NCBI GenBank assembly: GCA_049324435.1
Contig: JBMOOQ010000024.1
Span: forward strand, 62,001-126,000
Origin: Pseudorhodoplanes sp049324435
Lineage (GTDB): Bacteria; Pseudomonadota; Alphaproteobacteria; Rhizobiales; Xanthobacteraceae
DNA length: 64,000 nt
Direction of reading: 5' to 3'
Each line of letters begins with the position of its first letter. Position 1 is the stretch's first letter. The notes beneath the pieces are model-generated. The model had not been told where the DNA came from. It did not search any database and was given only the letters and a program-made list of their open reading frames with translations. Shown one piece after another: positions 33,645 through 41,868 of this stretch. Made by a program: the position numbers and the translations under genes.

Positions 33645-34904
33645 ATGAACGTGACACTGCGAACGCTATTGGGGCGTGTCGTCGCGCTGCTGGCGATCAT
33701 GCTGGCAGCGGTTTCGATGAGCTGGGCGCAGGCCCCGAAAGGCGATCCCGTCAAGGTCGGCTTCAGCATGTCGCTGACCGGAGCCGTTGCACCGAACGGC
33801 CAACAATTGTTGCGCGCTCTCGAAATCTGGCGCGATGATCAGAACGCAGCCGGCGGCTTGCTCGGCCGGCCCGTCGAACTCGTTTACTACGACGATCAGA
33901 GCAATCCGGCGAACGTGCCCGCCATCTACCAGAAGCTGCTTTCGGTCGACAAAGTAGACCTGCTGCTTGGACCATACGCGACCAACATGGCGGCACCCGC
34001 CATGCCCGTTATCATGCAAGCCGGCAAGACGACGATCTCGCTGCTCGCCATCGGCGTGAACAGGCATTTCAACTACGACCGCTATTTCTCGATGGTGCCG
34101 GTTTCGACCGAAGGCATCGCGGCCTTCTCGCGCGGCTTCTTCGAGCTTGCGGCCGAGCAGAATCCGAAGCCGGTGACGGTTGCGATGGTGGCGGCCGACG
34201 CGGAATTCGCCCGCACCGCGGCGGACGGCGCCAAGGAGAATGCGAAGAAACTCGGCTTCAAGGTCGTCTATGACCGCAGCTATCCGCCGAACACAACGGA
34301 TTTCGCGCCGATCATGCGTGCTGTTCAGGCCGCCAACCCGGACATCGTGTTCGTGGCCGCTTATCCGCCGGACACCGTCGGTATCGTCCGCTCGGCACAT
34401 GAGGTCGGGCTGAAGCCGAAGATGTTCGGCGGCACGATGATCGGCTTGCTGGCAACACCGTTGAAGGCGCAGCTCGGCCCGCTGACCAACAACCTGGTGA
34501 TCATGGAGAGCTTCACGCCGATTTTCAAATTCCCCGGGCTGCAGGAGGTGCTCGCGAAATACCGCGAGAAGGCCGCGGGCCAGAAGATCGATCCGTTCGG
34601 CTACGGCTTCGTACCGTTCGGATACGCCGCGGGACAGATTCTCGCCAAGGCGGTGACCGAAACGAAGAGCCTCGATCACGACAAGATCGCCAAATACATC
34701 CACGCCAACACATTCGACACCGTCGCCGGACCGCTGAAATTCGGCAAGGACGGCGAATGGGCGGAGCCGCGAACCGTATTCTCTCAATTCCAGGGCGTGG
34801 TCGCGAACGATGTCGCGCAGTTCCGCGACGGCGAAAAGCAGCCGGTGCTGTGGCCGGCACAATTCCGGAACGGGAAGATGATCTATCCTTACGCGAAGGA
34901 TTGA
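33645..34904 (+). CDS. ABC transporter substrate-binding protein (branched-chain amino acid/aromatic type)
   Basis: 419 residues, ATG with GGGAGG upstream. A signal peptide (about 1-30, ending SWAQA) is followed by the periplasmic-binding-protein type I fold: KVGFSMSLTGAVAPNGQQLL, GGLLGRPVELVYYDDQSNP and LLGPYATNMAAPAMPV. Relatives bind branched-chain amino acids or aromatic acids. No permease or ATPase genes are near, so it must use a transporter encoded elsewhere. A terminator follows immediately. Confidence 0.88.
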   Translation: MNVTLRTLLGRVVALLAIMLAAVSMSWAQAPKGDPVKVGFSMSLTGAVAPNGQQLLRALEIWRDDQNAAGGLLGRPVELVYYDDQSNPANVPAIYQKLLSVDKVDLLLGPYATNMAAPAMPVIMQAGKTTISLLAIGVNRHFNYDRYFSMVPVSTEGIAAFSRGFFELAAEQNPKPVTVAMVAADAEFARTAADGAKENAKKLGFKVVYDRSYPPNTTDFAPIMRAVQAANPDIVFVAAYPPDTVGIVRSAHEVGLKPKMFGGTMIGLLATPLKAQLGPLTNNLVIMESFTPIFKFPGLQEVLAKYREKAAGQKIDPFGYGFVPFGYAAGQILAKAVTETKSLDHDKIAKYIHANTFDTVAGPLKFGKDGEWAEPRTVFSQFQGVVANDVAQFRDGEKQPVLWPAQFRNGKMIYPYAKD

Positions 34905-34927
34905 TCCGGCACCGGTTCAGCATTTAT

Positions 34928-34960
34928 GGGCGCCGCCGGGCAACCGGCGGCGCCCTTTCT
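34928..34960 (+). terminator. Intrinsic terminator after the ABC binding-protein gene
   Basis: A perfect 12-bp stem, GGGCGCCGCCGG (34928-34939) with CCGGCGGCGCCC (34944-34955), has a GCAA loop and is followed by TTTCT. It separates the TetR-side operon from the decarboxylase gene. Confidence 0.85.
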
Positions 34961-34978
34961 CTTGGCTCCGCCACGTTC

Positions 34979-34992
34979 CTTGCATTTGCAAG
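34979..34992. promoter_or_regulatory. MarR-type operator upstream of the decarboxylase gene
   Basis: CTTGCA-TT-TGCAAG is a perfect inverted repeat centred 67 bases before the decarboxylase start and just after the terminator. The same palindrome occurs in the MarR/monooxygenase divergent gap (36637-36652), which supports one regulator for both. Confidence 0.7.
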
Positions 34993-35051
34993 TATTGCGG
35001 ATTTCGTCTAATTCCGTGTCTCCGAAAGAACCACACACCGGGAGGACAGAG

Positions 35052-36035
35052 ATGAAAGGCAAGATCGCCCTCGAAGAGCACTTCGCCATTCCCGATACAC
35101 TGCAGGATTCGAATGGCTTTCTCCCGGACGAGATCTGGACCGAGTTGAGTTCGCGTTTGCTCGATATCCATGGCAAGCGCCTGCGGCAGATGGACGAACA
35201 GGGCATCGAGATGATGCTATTGTCCCTCAACGCACCCGCGATCCAGGCGATTCCCGACGTCAAGAAAGCCAACGAACTGGCAAAAAAGGCCAATGACTTC
35301 CTTGCAGAAGAAGTCGCAAAGCGTCCGGATCGTTTTCAGGGGCTTGCCGCCCTCCCGATGCAGGATCCCGATCTCGCCATTCGCGAATTGCAGCGCTGCG
35401 TGAAGGAGCTTGGCTTTGTCGGTTCGCTGGTTAACGGCTTTTCGCAGGCGGGCGATCCGAATGTGCCGATCTACTACGATCTCAAGCAATACTGGCCGTT
35501 CTGGGCGGAGAACGAGAAGCTCGACGTGCCGTTCTATCTGCATCCACGTAACCCGTTGCCGCAAGACGCACGCATCTATGACGGCCACCCCTGGCTGCTC
35601 GGCCCGACCTGGGCATTCGGTCAGGAAACCGCCGTGCATGCGTTGCGGCTGATGGCATCCGGCCTGTTCGACGCGCATCCGAATCTGAAAATCGTGCTGG
35701 GCCACATGGGCGAGGGCCTGCCCTATTCGATGTGGCGCGTGGACAACCGCAATGGCTGGACCCTGCATCTGCCGCACAAGTATCCTGCTAAGAAGAAGCT
35801 CGGCGAATATTTCCGGGCCAATTTCTGGCTCACGACGTCGGGCAATTTCCGGACCCAGACCCTGATCGACGCGATTCTGGAGATCGGTGCCGACCACATC
35901 CTGTTCTCGACCGACTGGCCGTTCGAGAATATCGACCACGCGGCGGTCTGGTTCGATGCGGCTTCGATCAGCGAAAACGACCGGCTCAAGATCGGCCGTA
36001 CCAACTGCATCGACCTTTTCAAGCTGAAGATTTGA
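35052..36035 (+). CDS. Gamma-resorcylate (2,6-dihydroxybenzoate)-type decarboxylase, amidohydrolase family
   Basis: 327 residues from the ATG at 35052 with GGAGG upstream. The start MKGKIALEEHFAIPDT carries metal ligands E8 and H10. H164 (FYLHPRNPLP), catalytic H218 (VLGHMGEGLPY) and D288 (STDWPFENIDH) match the known ligand pattern of Rhizobium gamma-resorcylate decarboxylase almost residue for residue. Related enzymes decarboxylate 2,3- or 2,6-dihydroxybenzoates without oxidation. The product would be a dihydroxybenzene such as resorcinol for the nearby monooxygenase. Its end overlaps the convergent MarR gene by 17 bases. Confidence 0.9.
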   Translation: MKGKIALEEHFAIPDTLQDSNGFLPDEIWTELSSRLLDIHGKRLRQMDEQGIEMMLLSLNAPAIQAIPDVKKANELAKKANDFLAEEVAKRPDRFQGLAALPMQDPDLAIRELQRCVKELGFVGSLVNGFSQAGDPNVPIYYDLKQYWPFWAENEKLDVPFYLHPRNPLPQDARIYDGHPWLLGPTWAFGQETAVHALRLMASGLFDAHPNLKIVLGHMGEGLPYSMWRVDNRNGWTLHLPHKYPAKKKLGEYFRANFWLTTSGNFRTQTLIDAILEIGADHILFSTDWPFENIDHAAVWFDAASISENDRLKIGRTNCIDLFKLKI

Positions 36036-36537
36036 CGCTTCGTTTCGTGCGCTTTTTGACCGGCCGCCTTTTGGCGGCCGGCCGCGCAGCCGCTTCAGCA
36101 TCTGCCTTTTCAAGATTGCGATAGACCCGTTTCAGCAAATTCTTCAGCGTCGCGATCTCGCGGACCGTCATGCCCTCAATGGCGGCATCTTCGTAACGCA
36201 CTGCGTCGGGCACAATCGTTTCAGCCAAACCGATACCTCGCGGCGTCAGCGTCAGGCTGAGCGCGCGGCCGTCAAGGCCGGACCTGCGGCGCACGATCAA
36301 ATTCCTGCGTTGCATGGTGACAAGCAGCCGCGACAACGTCGACATGTCGATCGAGGTTCTTTCCGACAGCTCGCCGAGCCTGCAATCGCCGCTGTTCCAG
36401 AGCTCTATCAGAACGCGCCACATCGGCAGGGTTACGCCGAGCGGCTCGATGTCGCGCGAGAACATCAATCCGACCCGCAGACCGGCCCGGTTCAGGAGAT
36501 AAGGCAAGAAATCCTGCAGATCGGGCTTGCGAGACAT
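36019..36537 (-). CDS. MarR-family transcriptional regulator
   Basis: 172 residues from the ATG at 36537 (MSRKPDLQDFL); an in-frame start at 36594 is possible. The winged helix (about 35-110) has VTLPMWRVLIELWNSGDCRLGELS, broken by the turn, DMSTLSRLLVTMQRRNLI and RSGLDGRALSLTLTPRGI. The C-terminus is a lysine/arginine-rich tail (KRRPVKKRTKRSVK) that is unusual for MarR and may add nonspecific DNA binding. It is divergent from the monooxygenase gene and probably binds the CTTGCA-N2-TGCAAG palindromes. Confidence 0.9.
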   Translation of the reverse strand: MSRKPDLQDFLPYLLNRAGLRVGLMFSRDIEPLGVTLPMWRVLIELWNSGDCRLGELSERTSIDMSTLSRLLVTMQRRNLIVRRRSGLDGRALSLTLTPRGIGLAETIVPDAVRYEDAAIEGMTVREIATLKNLLKRVYRNLEKADAEAAARPAAKRRPVKKRTKRSVKSSA

Positions 36538-36636
36538 TTTGGCGCGCCGGGGTTCATTGCAGGTTTCGATAGGCGCGAAATCCATGCGATTCAAGGACTT
36601 TCGTCAACTCGCGGCGCGCCCCCTCATTCACCAATT

Positions 36637-36662
36637 ACTTGCAAATGCAAGTTTTTGCTTGC
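36637..36662. promoter_or_regulatory. MarR-type operator in the MarR/monooxygenase divergent gap
   Basis: ACTTGCA-AA-TGCAAGT (36637-36652) is a perfect 7-bp inverted repeat. A second, overlapping repeat GCAAG-N6-CTTGC spans 36647-36662. The site lies 100 bases before the MarR start and 75 before the monooxygenase start, so one protein could control both promoters. It matches the site at 34979-34992. Confidence 0.75.
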
Positions 36663-36726
36663 CGCTGCGGCGCGCCCGGACTAAGTTTCCGGAAAACAAG
36701 ATCGCGCAACATCAGGGAGGGAAGAC

Positions 36727-37935
36727 GTGGCACTCGCCGCAACAACAGCCCGGACCGAGACCGCCCCGAGCGTACCGGAATTGCTGGGCCGCGCGGAGAA
36801 GATCGGTGCGATCGCCCGCGAACGCGCATCCGAATTCGAGAAGGCGCGCCAGGTATCGTCCGACCTCGTCGAGATGATGCGCGAACTCGAACTGTTCCGC
36901 ATCATGCAGCCCAAACGCTTCGGCGGATTTGAATACGGTTACGATGTGTTCGTCGAGGCGGTGTCGGCTGTTGCGAGCGGCGACGGCTCGACCGGATGGG
37001 TCTTCAGTCTCGGCGCCGTTCATCCCTGGATGATCGGCTGCTATCCGGACGAAGCGCAGCACGATTTCTGGCGCGACAGCCTCGATACGGTCGCCGCCGT
37101 TTCCTATGCGCCGTCCGGCAAGGCCACGCTTGAGGACGGCGGCTACAGGCTGAGCGGACGCTGGAGCTTCGCCAGCGGCGTCGACAATGCGACCTGGGGA
37201 ATCGTCGGCGGTATCGTTCCGTTTGCCGACGGGCCCAAGCCCGGATTTTTTCTCGTCCCGAAGGCCGACTACACGATCCACGACGACTGGAACACCATGG
37301 GTCTCGCCGCCACCGGCAGCAAGACCATCGTCGTGAGCGACGCCTTCGTGCCCGCCCATCGCGTCGTCACCTTTGCCGATATGCTCACCGGCAACGGCCC
37401 CGGCATTTCCGTGAATGCCAACCCGATCTACCGCCAGCCGATGCTCGCGGTCGTGCCGCATTGCCTTGTCTCGCCCGTGCTCGGCATGGCGCGGGGCGCG
37501 CTTGCGGCCTTCATCGATCAGGTCGGCAACCGGACGACACGCGGCGCGGTCGCCGGTGGCAACAACCGGATGTCGGAATTTGCGACGGTTCAGCTGCGGG
37601 TCGCGGAAGCCACCGCTTCGATCGATGCCGCGCAACTGATGATCCATCGCGACCTGCGCGAGACCAGCGAAGCCGTTCACGCTGGCAAGACCGTCGGCGT
37701 TGATATGCGCCTGCGCAACCGGCTGACGCATACGTTCGCGACCAAGCTGTGCGTGCAGGCGGTCGATGCGGTGTTTCTCGCCATGGGCGGCTCCGCTCTT
37801 GGCATGCAGCATCCGGTGCAACGCTTCTGGCGTGACATTCACGCCGCGAGCTCGCATATCAGTCTCAACTGGGATGCGGTCGGCACGATGTATGGCCAGT
37901 ACGCCTTTGGCCTTGAGCCGAAGGGACAGTATTGA
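36727..37935 (+). CDS. Class D flavin-dependent monooxygenase, oxygenase component
   Basis: 402 residues from a GTG with GGGAGG upstream. Acyl-CoA-dehydrogenase fold: N-terminal helices to about residue 110, then GYRLSGRWSFASGVDNATWG (beta domain, flavin/substrate side), GLAATGSKTIVVSDAFVPAHRVV, and a C-terminal helix bundle ending HAASSHISLNWDAV. Relatives are HsaA, HpaB-like and resorcinol hydroxylase (GraD) oxygenases, which take reduced flavin from a separate reductase. No reductase gene lies within the cluster. Beside a resorcylate-type decarboxylase, hydroxylation of a resorcinol-like phenol is the likely job. Confidence 0.85.
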   Translation: MALAATTARTETAPSVPELLGRAEKIGAIARERASEFEKARQVSSDLVEMMRELELFRIMQPKRFGGFEYGYDVFVEAVSAVASGDGSTGWVFSLGAVHPWMIGCYPDEAQHDFWRDSLDTVAAVSYAPSGKATLEDGGYRLSGRWSFASGVDNATWGIVGGIVPFADGPKPGFFLVPKADYTIHDDWNTMGLAATGSKTIVVSDAFVPAHRVVTFADMLTGNGPGISVNANPIYRQPMLAVVPHCLVSPVLGMARGALAAFIDQVGNRTTRGAVAGGNNRMSEFATVQLRVAEATASIDAAQLMIHRDLRETSEAVHAGKTVGVDMRLRNRLTHTFATKLCVQAVDAVFLAMGGSALGMQHPVQRFWRDIHAASSHISLNWDAVGTMYGQYAFGLEPKGQY

Positions 37936-37989
37936 CCTGTCAATCACTTCGTCCGGACAATGGGACAACAATGCCCACAGGGAGGAATC

Positions 37990-38988
37990 ATGAATTTGTT
38001 CCGTAGTTTCGCGCTTGGCGCCGCCGCGCTCCTGTCGGTCACGGCAGCACAGGCGCAAACCCACACCATGAAGATTTCGTCGCCGACAGTGAACGATCTC
38101 AGCCAGGAATGGGCGAAGGAGTTCAAGGCCGCGATCGAGGCCCGTTCCGGCGGCAAGATCAAAGTCGAGTTCTATCCGGCCAACCAGCTCGGACCGATCC
38201 CGGCGACCGTCGAGGGCACGGCGCTTGGCACCATCGAGGCCGTGGTGCCGGCCTCCGGATTCTTCATCGGTCTTGAGCCGCGTTTTCAGGTGTTCGACGC
38301 GCCCGGCCTCTTCAAGGATATGGCGCATGCGCAGCGCGTATTCGCGGACCCCGCGGTCCGCAAGCAGCTCGCCACTCTCGGCAACAGCAAGGGCATCGAG
38401 CCGATCGCCATTCTCGCGCATGGTCCGATGTTCCTGCTCTCGCACAAGCCGATCCGCGCGGTCGCCGACTTCAAAGGCCAGAAGATTCGTGTTCCGGGTG
38501 CGGCGCCGCTGCAGATCGAGCCGTTCAAGAAGCTCGGCGCCAACCCGGTCTCGATGCCGCTCGGCGAGGTGCTGTCCTCCATGCAGAACCGCACCATCGA
38601 CGGCCTGATCGCCTCTGCCACCGTCTTCACGGCGTTCAAGTATTATGATGTCGCCAAGGGCTTGACCGGCCTGCCCGGCTCCTTCCTGATCGCGCCCGTG
38701 ATGGCCAACCGTAACTTCCTCAAGTCGCTTGGACCGGATCTCGAAGCGATGGTGCGAGAGGAAGCGTTCAAGGCGCAGCAGAAGGTCGAGAAGTTCGCCA
38801 TCGAGGACGTGGCCCGCACCGGCGATGTCTGGAAGAAGAATGGCGGCGAGCTGATCGTATTGCCCGATGCCGAGAGCGCTGCCTATCTCGAACAGGTGAA
38901 GTCGGTTCTGCCGGGGCTGCTCAGCGCAAATGCGGCGATCAAGGCCGACTTCGACACGCTCGCTGCGGCCGCCGACCGCTCGAAGTAA
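37990..38988 (+). CDS. dctP: TRAP transporter substrate-binding protein DctP
   Basis: 332 residues from the ATG at 37990 with GGAGGA directly upstream. A signal peptide ends near TAAQAQ. The DctP fold is shown by VEFYPANQLGPIPATVEGTA, split by a proline turn, KGQKIRVPGAAPLQ (carboxylate-binding Arg) and VLSSMQNRTIDGLIA. Its ligand is probably an aromatic or related carboxylate used by this cluster. Together with the next two genes it forms a complete transporter. Confidence 0.9.
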   Translation: MNLFRSFALGAAALLSVTAAQAQTHTMKISSPTVNDLSQEWAKEFKAAIEARSGGKIKVEFYPANQLGPIPATVEGTALGTIEAVVPASGFFIGLEPRFQVFDAPGLFKDMAHAQRVFADPAVRKQLATLGNSKGIEPIAILAHGPMFLLSHKPIRAVADFKGQKIRVPGAAPLQIEPFKKLGANPVSMPLGEVLSSMQNRTIDGLIASATVFTAFKYYDVAKGLTGLPGSFLIAPVMANRNFLKSLGPDLEAMVREEAFKAQQKVEKFAIEDVARTGDVWKKNGGELIVLPDAESAAYLEQVKSVLPGLLSANAAIKADFDTLAAAADRSK

Positions 38989-38998
38989 AGGCTTCGTC

Positions 38999-39520
38999 TT
39001 GTACGCTACGATTGACAAACGTGTGGACGCGCTCGTCACTCTCCTCGAGCGCGTCCTTGCCGCTTTTCTGCTTTTCGGACTGTCGCTCAATTTCGCCAAT
39101 GTCATCGGCCGCTATCTGGGCGGCTATGCCATCAATGGTGCCTCCGAGCTCGAAATCTATATCCTGATCTGGATCACATTCCTCGGCGCTGCTTTCGTTA
39201 CCTGGCGCGACGCCCACCTGCGCATGGATGTCATTATCGCCGCATGCCCGCCGATCGTGCGATGGCTTGTAGGCCTGTTCGAAATTCTGGTGATGCTCGC
39301 GATCTCCGGTTTCGTTGCCTGGCATTCGTACAAATATATCGAGCGAATCTATGCGCTGGGTGCCGTCAGCGATATTGCGCAGATCCCCACATGGATTCCT
39401 CATAGCGCGGTGGCGGCCGGATTTGCGGTCATGGCGCTGATGGTGGTGCTGCGCGGCGTGCGCCGGGTCCTTTCACCCGGCGCGCAGGCTGGCGATCGCA
39501 TGGAGCGGGACGAGCCATGA
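38999..39520 (+). CDS. dctQ: TRAP transporter small permease DctQ
   Basis: 173 residues from a TTG at 38999, 10 bases after the dctP stop with AAAGG upstream; no ATG fits the family N-terminus. Four membrane helices. The DctQ motif is ANVIGRYLGGYAINGASELE followed by FLGAAFVTWRDAHLRMDVI. Its stop overlaps the dctM start (ATGA). Confidence 0.88.
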   Translation: MYATIDKRVDALVTLLERVLAAFLLFGLSLNFANVIGRYLGGYAINGASELEIYILIWITFLGAAFVTWRDAHLRMDVIIAACPPIVRWLVGLFEILVMLAISGFVAWHSYKYIERIYALGAVSDIAQIPTWIPHSAVAAGFAVMALMVVLRGVRRVLSPGAQAGDRMERDEP

Positions 39521-40794
39521 GTTTCGCACTCGGCTTCGTGCCTCTCGTTCTGCTGCTGCTGGGCTTTCCGATATTCCTCGTGCTGCTCACGGCGGTCACG
39601 GTCGCGCTTGTCCTTTTCATGAATGTGCCGCTGGCGGCGTTGCATCAGAATCTGTTCGGCTCGGTCAGCGCCTACGCCCTCCTGTCTGTTCCCTATTTCA
39701 TCTATGCTGGGGAATTGATGGGCCGCGGCAGCGTTGCGCGCCGTCTGGTCGATTTCGTGCAGAGCAGTGTCGGCCCCTTGCGCGGCAGCATCGGCATCAC
39801 TACGGTCGGAACCGCCACGATCTTCGGCGCGATTTCCGGGGTCAGTGCTGCCGCCGTCGCCACCATCGGCAAGGTCATGTATCCCTCGATGGTGAAAGAC
39901 GGCTACCCGAAGCCGTTCGCCGCCGGCCTGATTACCGCGGTGGGCGCTATCGACATCATCATTCCGCCCAGCATCCCGATGATCGTCTATGGCGCCGCGG
40001 CGCAGGAATCCGTGCCCCGGCTTTATGCGGCGGGCATCATTCCTGGCATTTTGATTGCGATCATGCTTGCGGCTTATGTGATGTGGCGCGCCAAATCCGC
40101 CGGGTTCGGCGCCGGCGAACCATTCGACATCCGGCGCTTTCTGCAAGCGACAGCACGCGCGGTTTGGGCTCTGGGCGCGCCTGCCATCATTCTCGGCGGC
40201 ATCTATGGCGGCGTGTTTTCTCCGACCGAGGCCGCGGCCGTCGCCTGCGTTTACGCGATATTCGTGACCCGTTTCGTTTTCCGCGAACTGAGCTGGTTCG
40301 ATATTGTCGATGCCGCGGCCGCGACAGTGCGCTTTACCGCGCAGATCCTGATTGTGGTGGCCTGTGCCGGAGTGTTTTCCTGGCTGCTGACGGTCAACCA
40401 GGTGCCGGCAGCGCTGGTGAACTGGCTTCAGGGACTCGGCGTCGGCCAGTTTGCATTTCTTCTGATCGTCAACCTGTTGCTGCTGCTTGTCGGTTGCGTC
40501 CTCGACCCGTTGTCCGCAATCCTTTTACTGACACCGCTGCTGATTCCAGTCGTCAAGGCGCTCGGCATCGACACGGTGCATTTCGGCATCATCATGACGG
40601 TCAATCTCGCGATCGGACTTTTTACGCCGCCCTTCGGGATCAACATTTTCGTTGCCCAGTCGGTGCTCGGGATCGAGTTGAAATCGATCTATCGCGGGAT
40701 CGTCCCGTTCGTGATCCTTTATCTCGTCGCACTGGCGCTGATCACCTATATCCCGTCATTGTCGCTTGCCGGTGTCTGGCTGCTGATGAACTGA
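39517..40794 (+). CDS. dctM: TRAP transporter large permease DctM
   Basis: 425 residues, about 12 membrane helices. Typical DctM features include AGELMGRGSVARRLVDFVQ, GTATIFGAISGVSAAAVATIG, IDIIIPPSIPMIVYG and IYGGVFSPTEAAAVACVYA. It carries out sodium-driven uptake with DctPQ. The four-base overlap with dctQ implies coupled translation. Confidence 0.92.
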   Translation: MSFALGFVPLVLLLLGFPIFLVLLTAVTVALVLFMNVPLAALHQNLFGSVSAYALLSVPYFIYAGELMGRGSVARRLVDFVQSSVGPLRGSIGITTVGTATIFGAISGVSAAAVATIGKVMYPSMVKDGYPKPFAAGLITAVGAIDIIIPPSIPMIVYGAAAQESVPRLYAAGIIPGILIAIMLAAYVMWRAKSAGFGAGEPFDIRRFLQATARAVWALGAPAIILGGIYGGVFSPTEAAAVACVYAIFVTRFVFRELSWFDIVDAAAATVRFTAQILIVVACAGVFSWLLTVNQVPAALVNWLQGLGVGQFAFLLIVNLLLLLVGCVLDPLSAILLLTPLLIPVVKALGIDTVHFGIIMTVNLAIGLFTPPFGINIFVAQSVLGIELKSIYRGIVPFVILYLVALALITYIPSLSLAGVWLLMN

Positions 40795-40862
40795 CAGGTG
40801 CTGCCCGTGTCGCTTCGGCATCGGCAAGCCTGCGGATTCCGCAAAGCGAGCCCGCTGCGGGA

Positions 40863-41855
40863 TCATCGCTCCTGCTCTATCATCTCGGCGATGGCCTTGA
40901 TCCGGCCGCGCGCAAATTGCGGCAGGCCCGCACTGATGGACTGTCCGCTGTTGAACGAACTGCGCCCCATCAGCAACTGCGCCGGCACAAGGTTGCGCAG
41001 AATAGGGGCGTTCAGGAAGTCGCGCTGCTTGGTGAGGGCGTCGGATCGAATCGCGAGAACGAGATAGAGTGTCGCGATTGCACTCCTGGTGTCCGACGGG
41101 TTCTGCTGGACGACAGCAAGTATCTTCCCTGAATGAATGACCTGGTTAACCCAGAAGATACTCTGCTCGAAGGCACCGCCGACGGGTGCATCGATCCCGG
41201 TCAGACGCGGCAAGTCGGAAATTTGCGGATCGCCAGGGGAGTATAATCGGATTTCGCTCTGGAATTCGATGAAATCGGGAATCGGTTTCTTGGTCTCGTC
41301 TCGCAGCTTGTTGACCAGCAGAATGCCGGCCGGAATACGGCCTTCGAACTTGTAGCGCGAGTGAAAACACCCCGCGGCCAGCTCGCACCATTTGCGGCCC
41401 GGAAGCCGATTTGCCGCCGAAGGTTCCTTGTTCGGAATTGCGTCTGAAGTAGTGATGGTCTGATGTTTGATTGCCGGATCGAGCTTTTCGAGAAATGTCA
41501 GAGTTGCGTAGCGCGACAGGTCGAACGCTTGTGCGGGTTTCGACATCCGGAAGCGTGCTTCTGCCACATACATCGAGAGCTTGGTACCCGATGGCTCCTT
41601 GAAATCGGGGTGGAGAGACAGAAGCCGGTGCTGCAGCGGCTGCTTGGCGAGCCATTCCTCGAACGGGACAAGCTCGTTTGCGGCATCGGTCGCCTTGTCC
41701 GCCCGCTGTTCGGAAAAGATGATGGTGCGCGGCTGAAGCCGCTCCACAGAAACGGATGCCAGCGACGGCACCTGTTCGATCTTAAAATCGTTGGCGTGAA
41801 CGGGGTGGCAGAGCGCAAAGACACATGCGCCAAGCAGAGCGGCCTTTCGGATCAT
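40863..41855 (-). CDS. Secreted protein of unknown function
   Basis: 330 residues with a signal peptide (about 1-22, ending VHAND). No family recognised. Features: a charged N-terminal third, an ATLTFLEKLDPAIKH segment, a CELAAGCFHSRYKFEG cysteine pair, GILLVNKLRDETKKPIPDF and a C-terminal half rich in beta-strand-like text (SGKILAVVQQNPSDTRSA). It starts 13 bases after the penicillin-binding protein stop, so the two form a probable operon and it may work in the envelope. Confidence 0.65.
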   Translation of the reverse strand: MIRKAALLGACVFALCHPVHANDFKIEQVPSLASVSVERLQPRTIIFSEQRADKATDAANELVPFEEWLAKQPLQHRLLSLHPDFKEPSGTKLSMYVAEARFRMSKPAQAFDLSRYATLTFLEKLDPAIKHQTITTSDAIPNKEPSAANRLPGRKWCELAAGCFHSRYKFEGRIPAGILLVNKLRDETKKPIPDFIEFQSEIRLYSPGDPQISDLPRLTGIDAPVGGAFEQSIFWVNQVIHSGKILAVVQQNPSDTRSAIATLYLVLAIRSDALTKQRDFLNAPILRNLVPAQLLMGRSSFNSGQSISAGLPQFARGRIKAIAEMIEQER

Positions 41856-41868
41856 CGTTCAGTATCGC

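Noticed and set aside
36712..39105. 797-codon open frame on the minus strand
   Set aside because: Antisense to the monooxygenase and dctP genes, both of which have clear motifs; no protein-like features.
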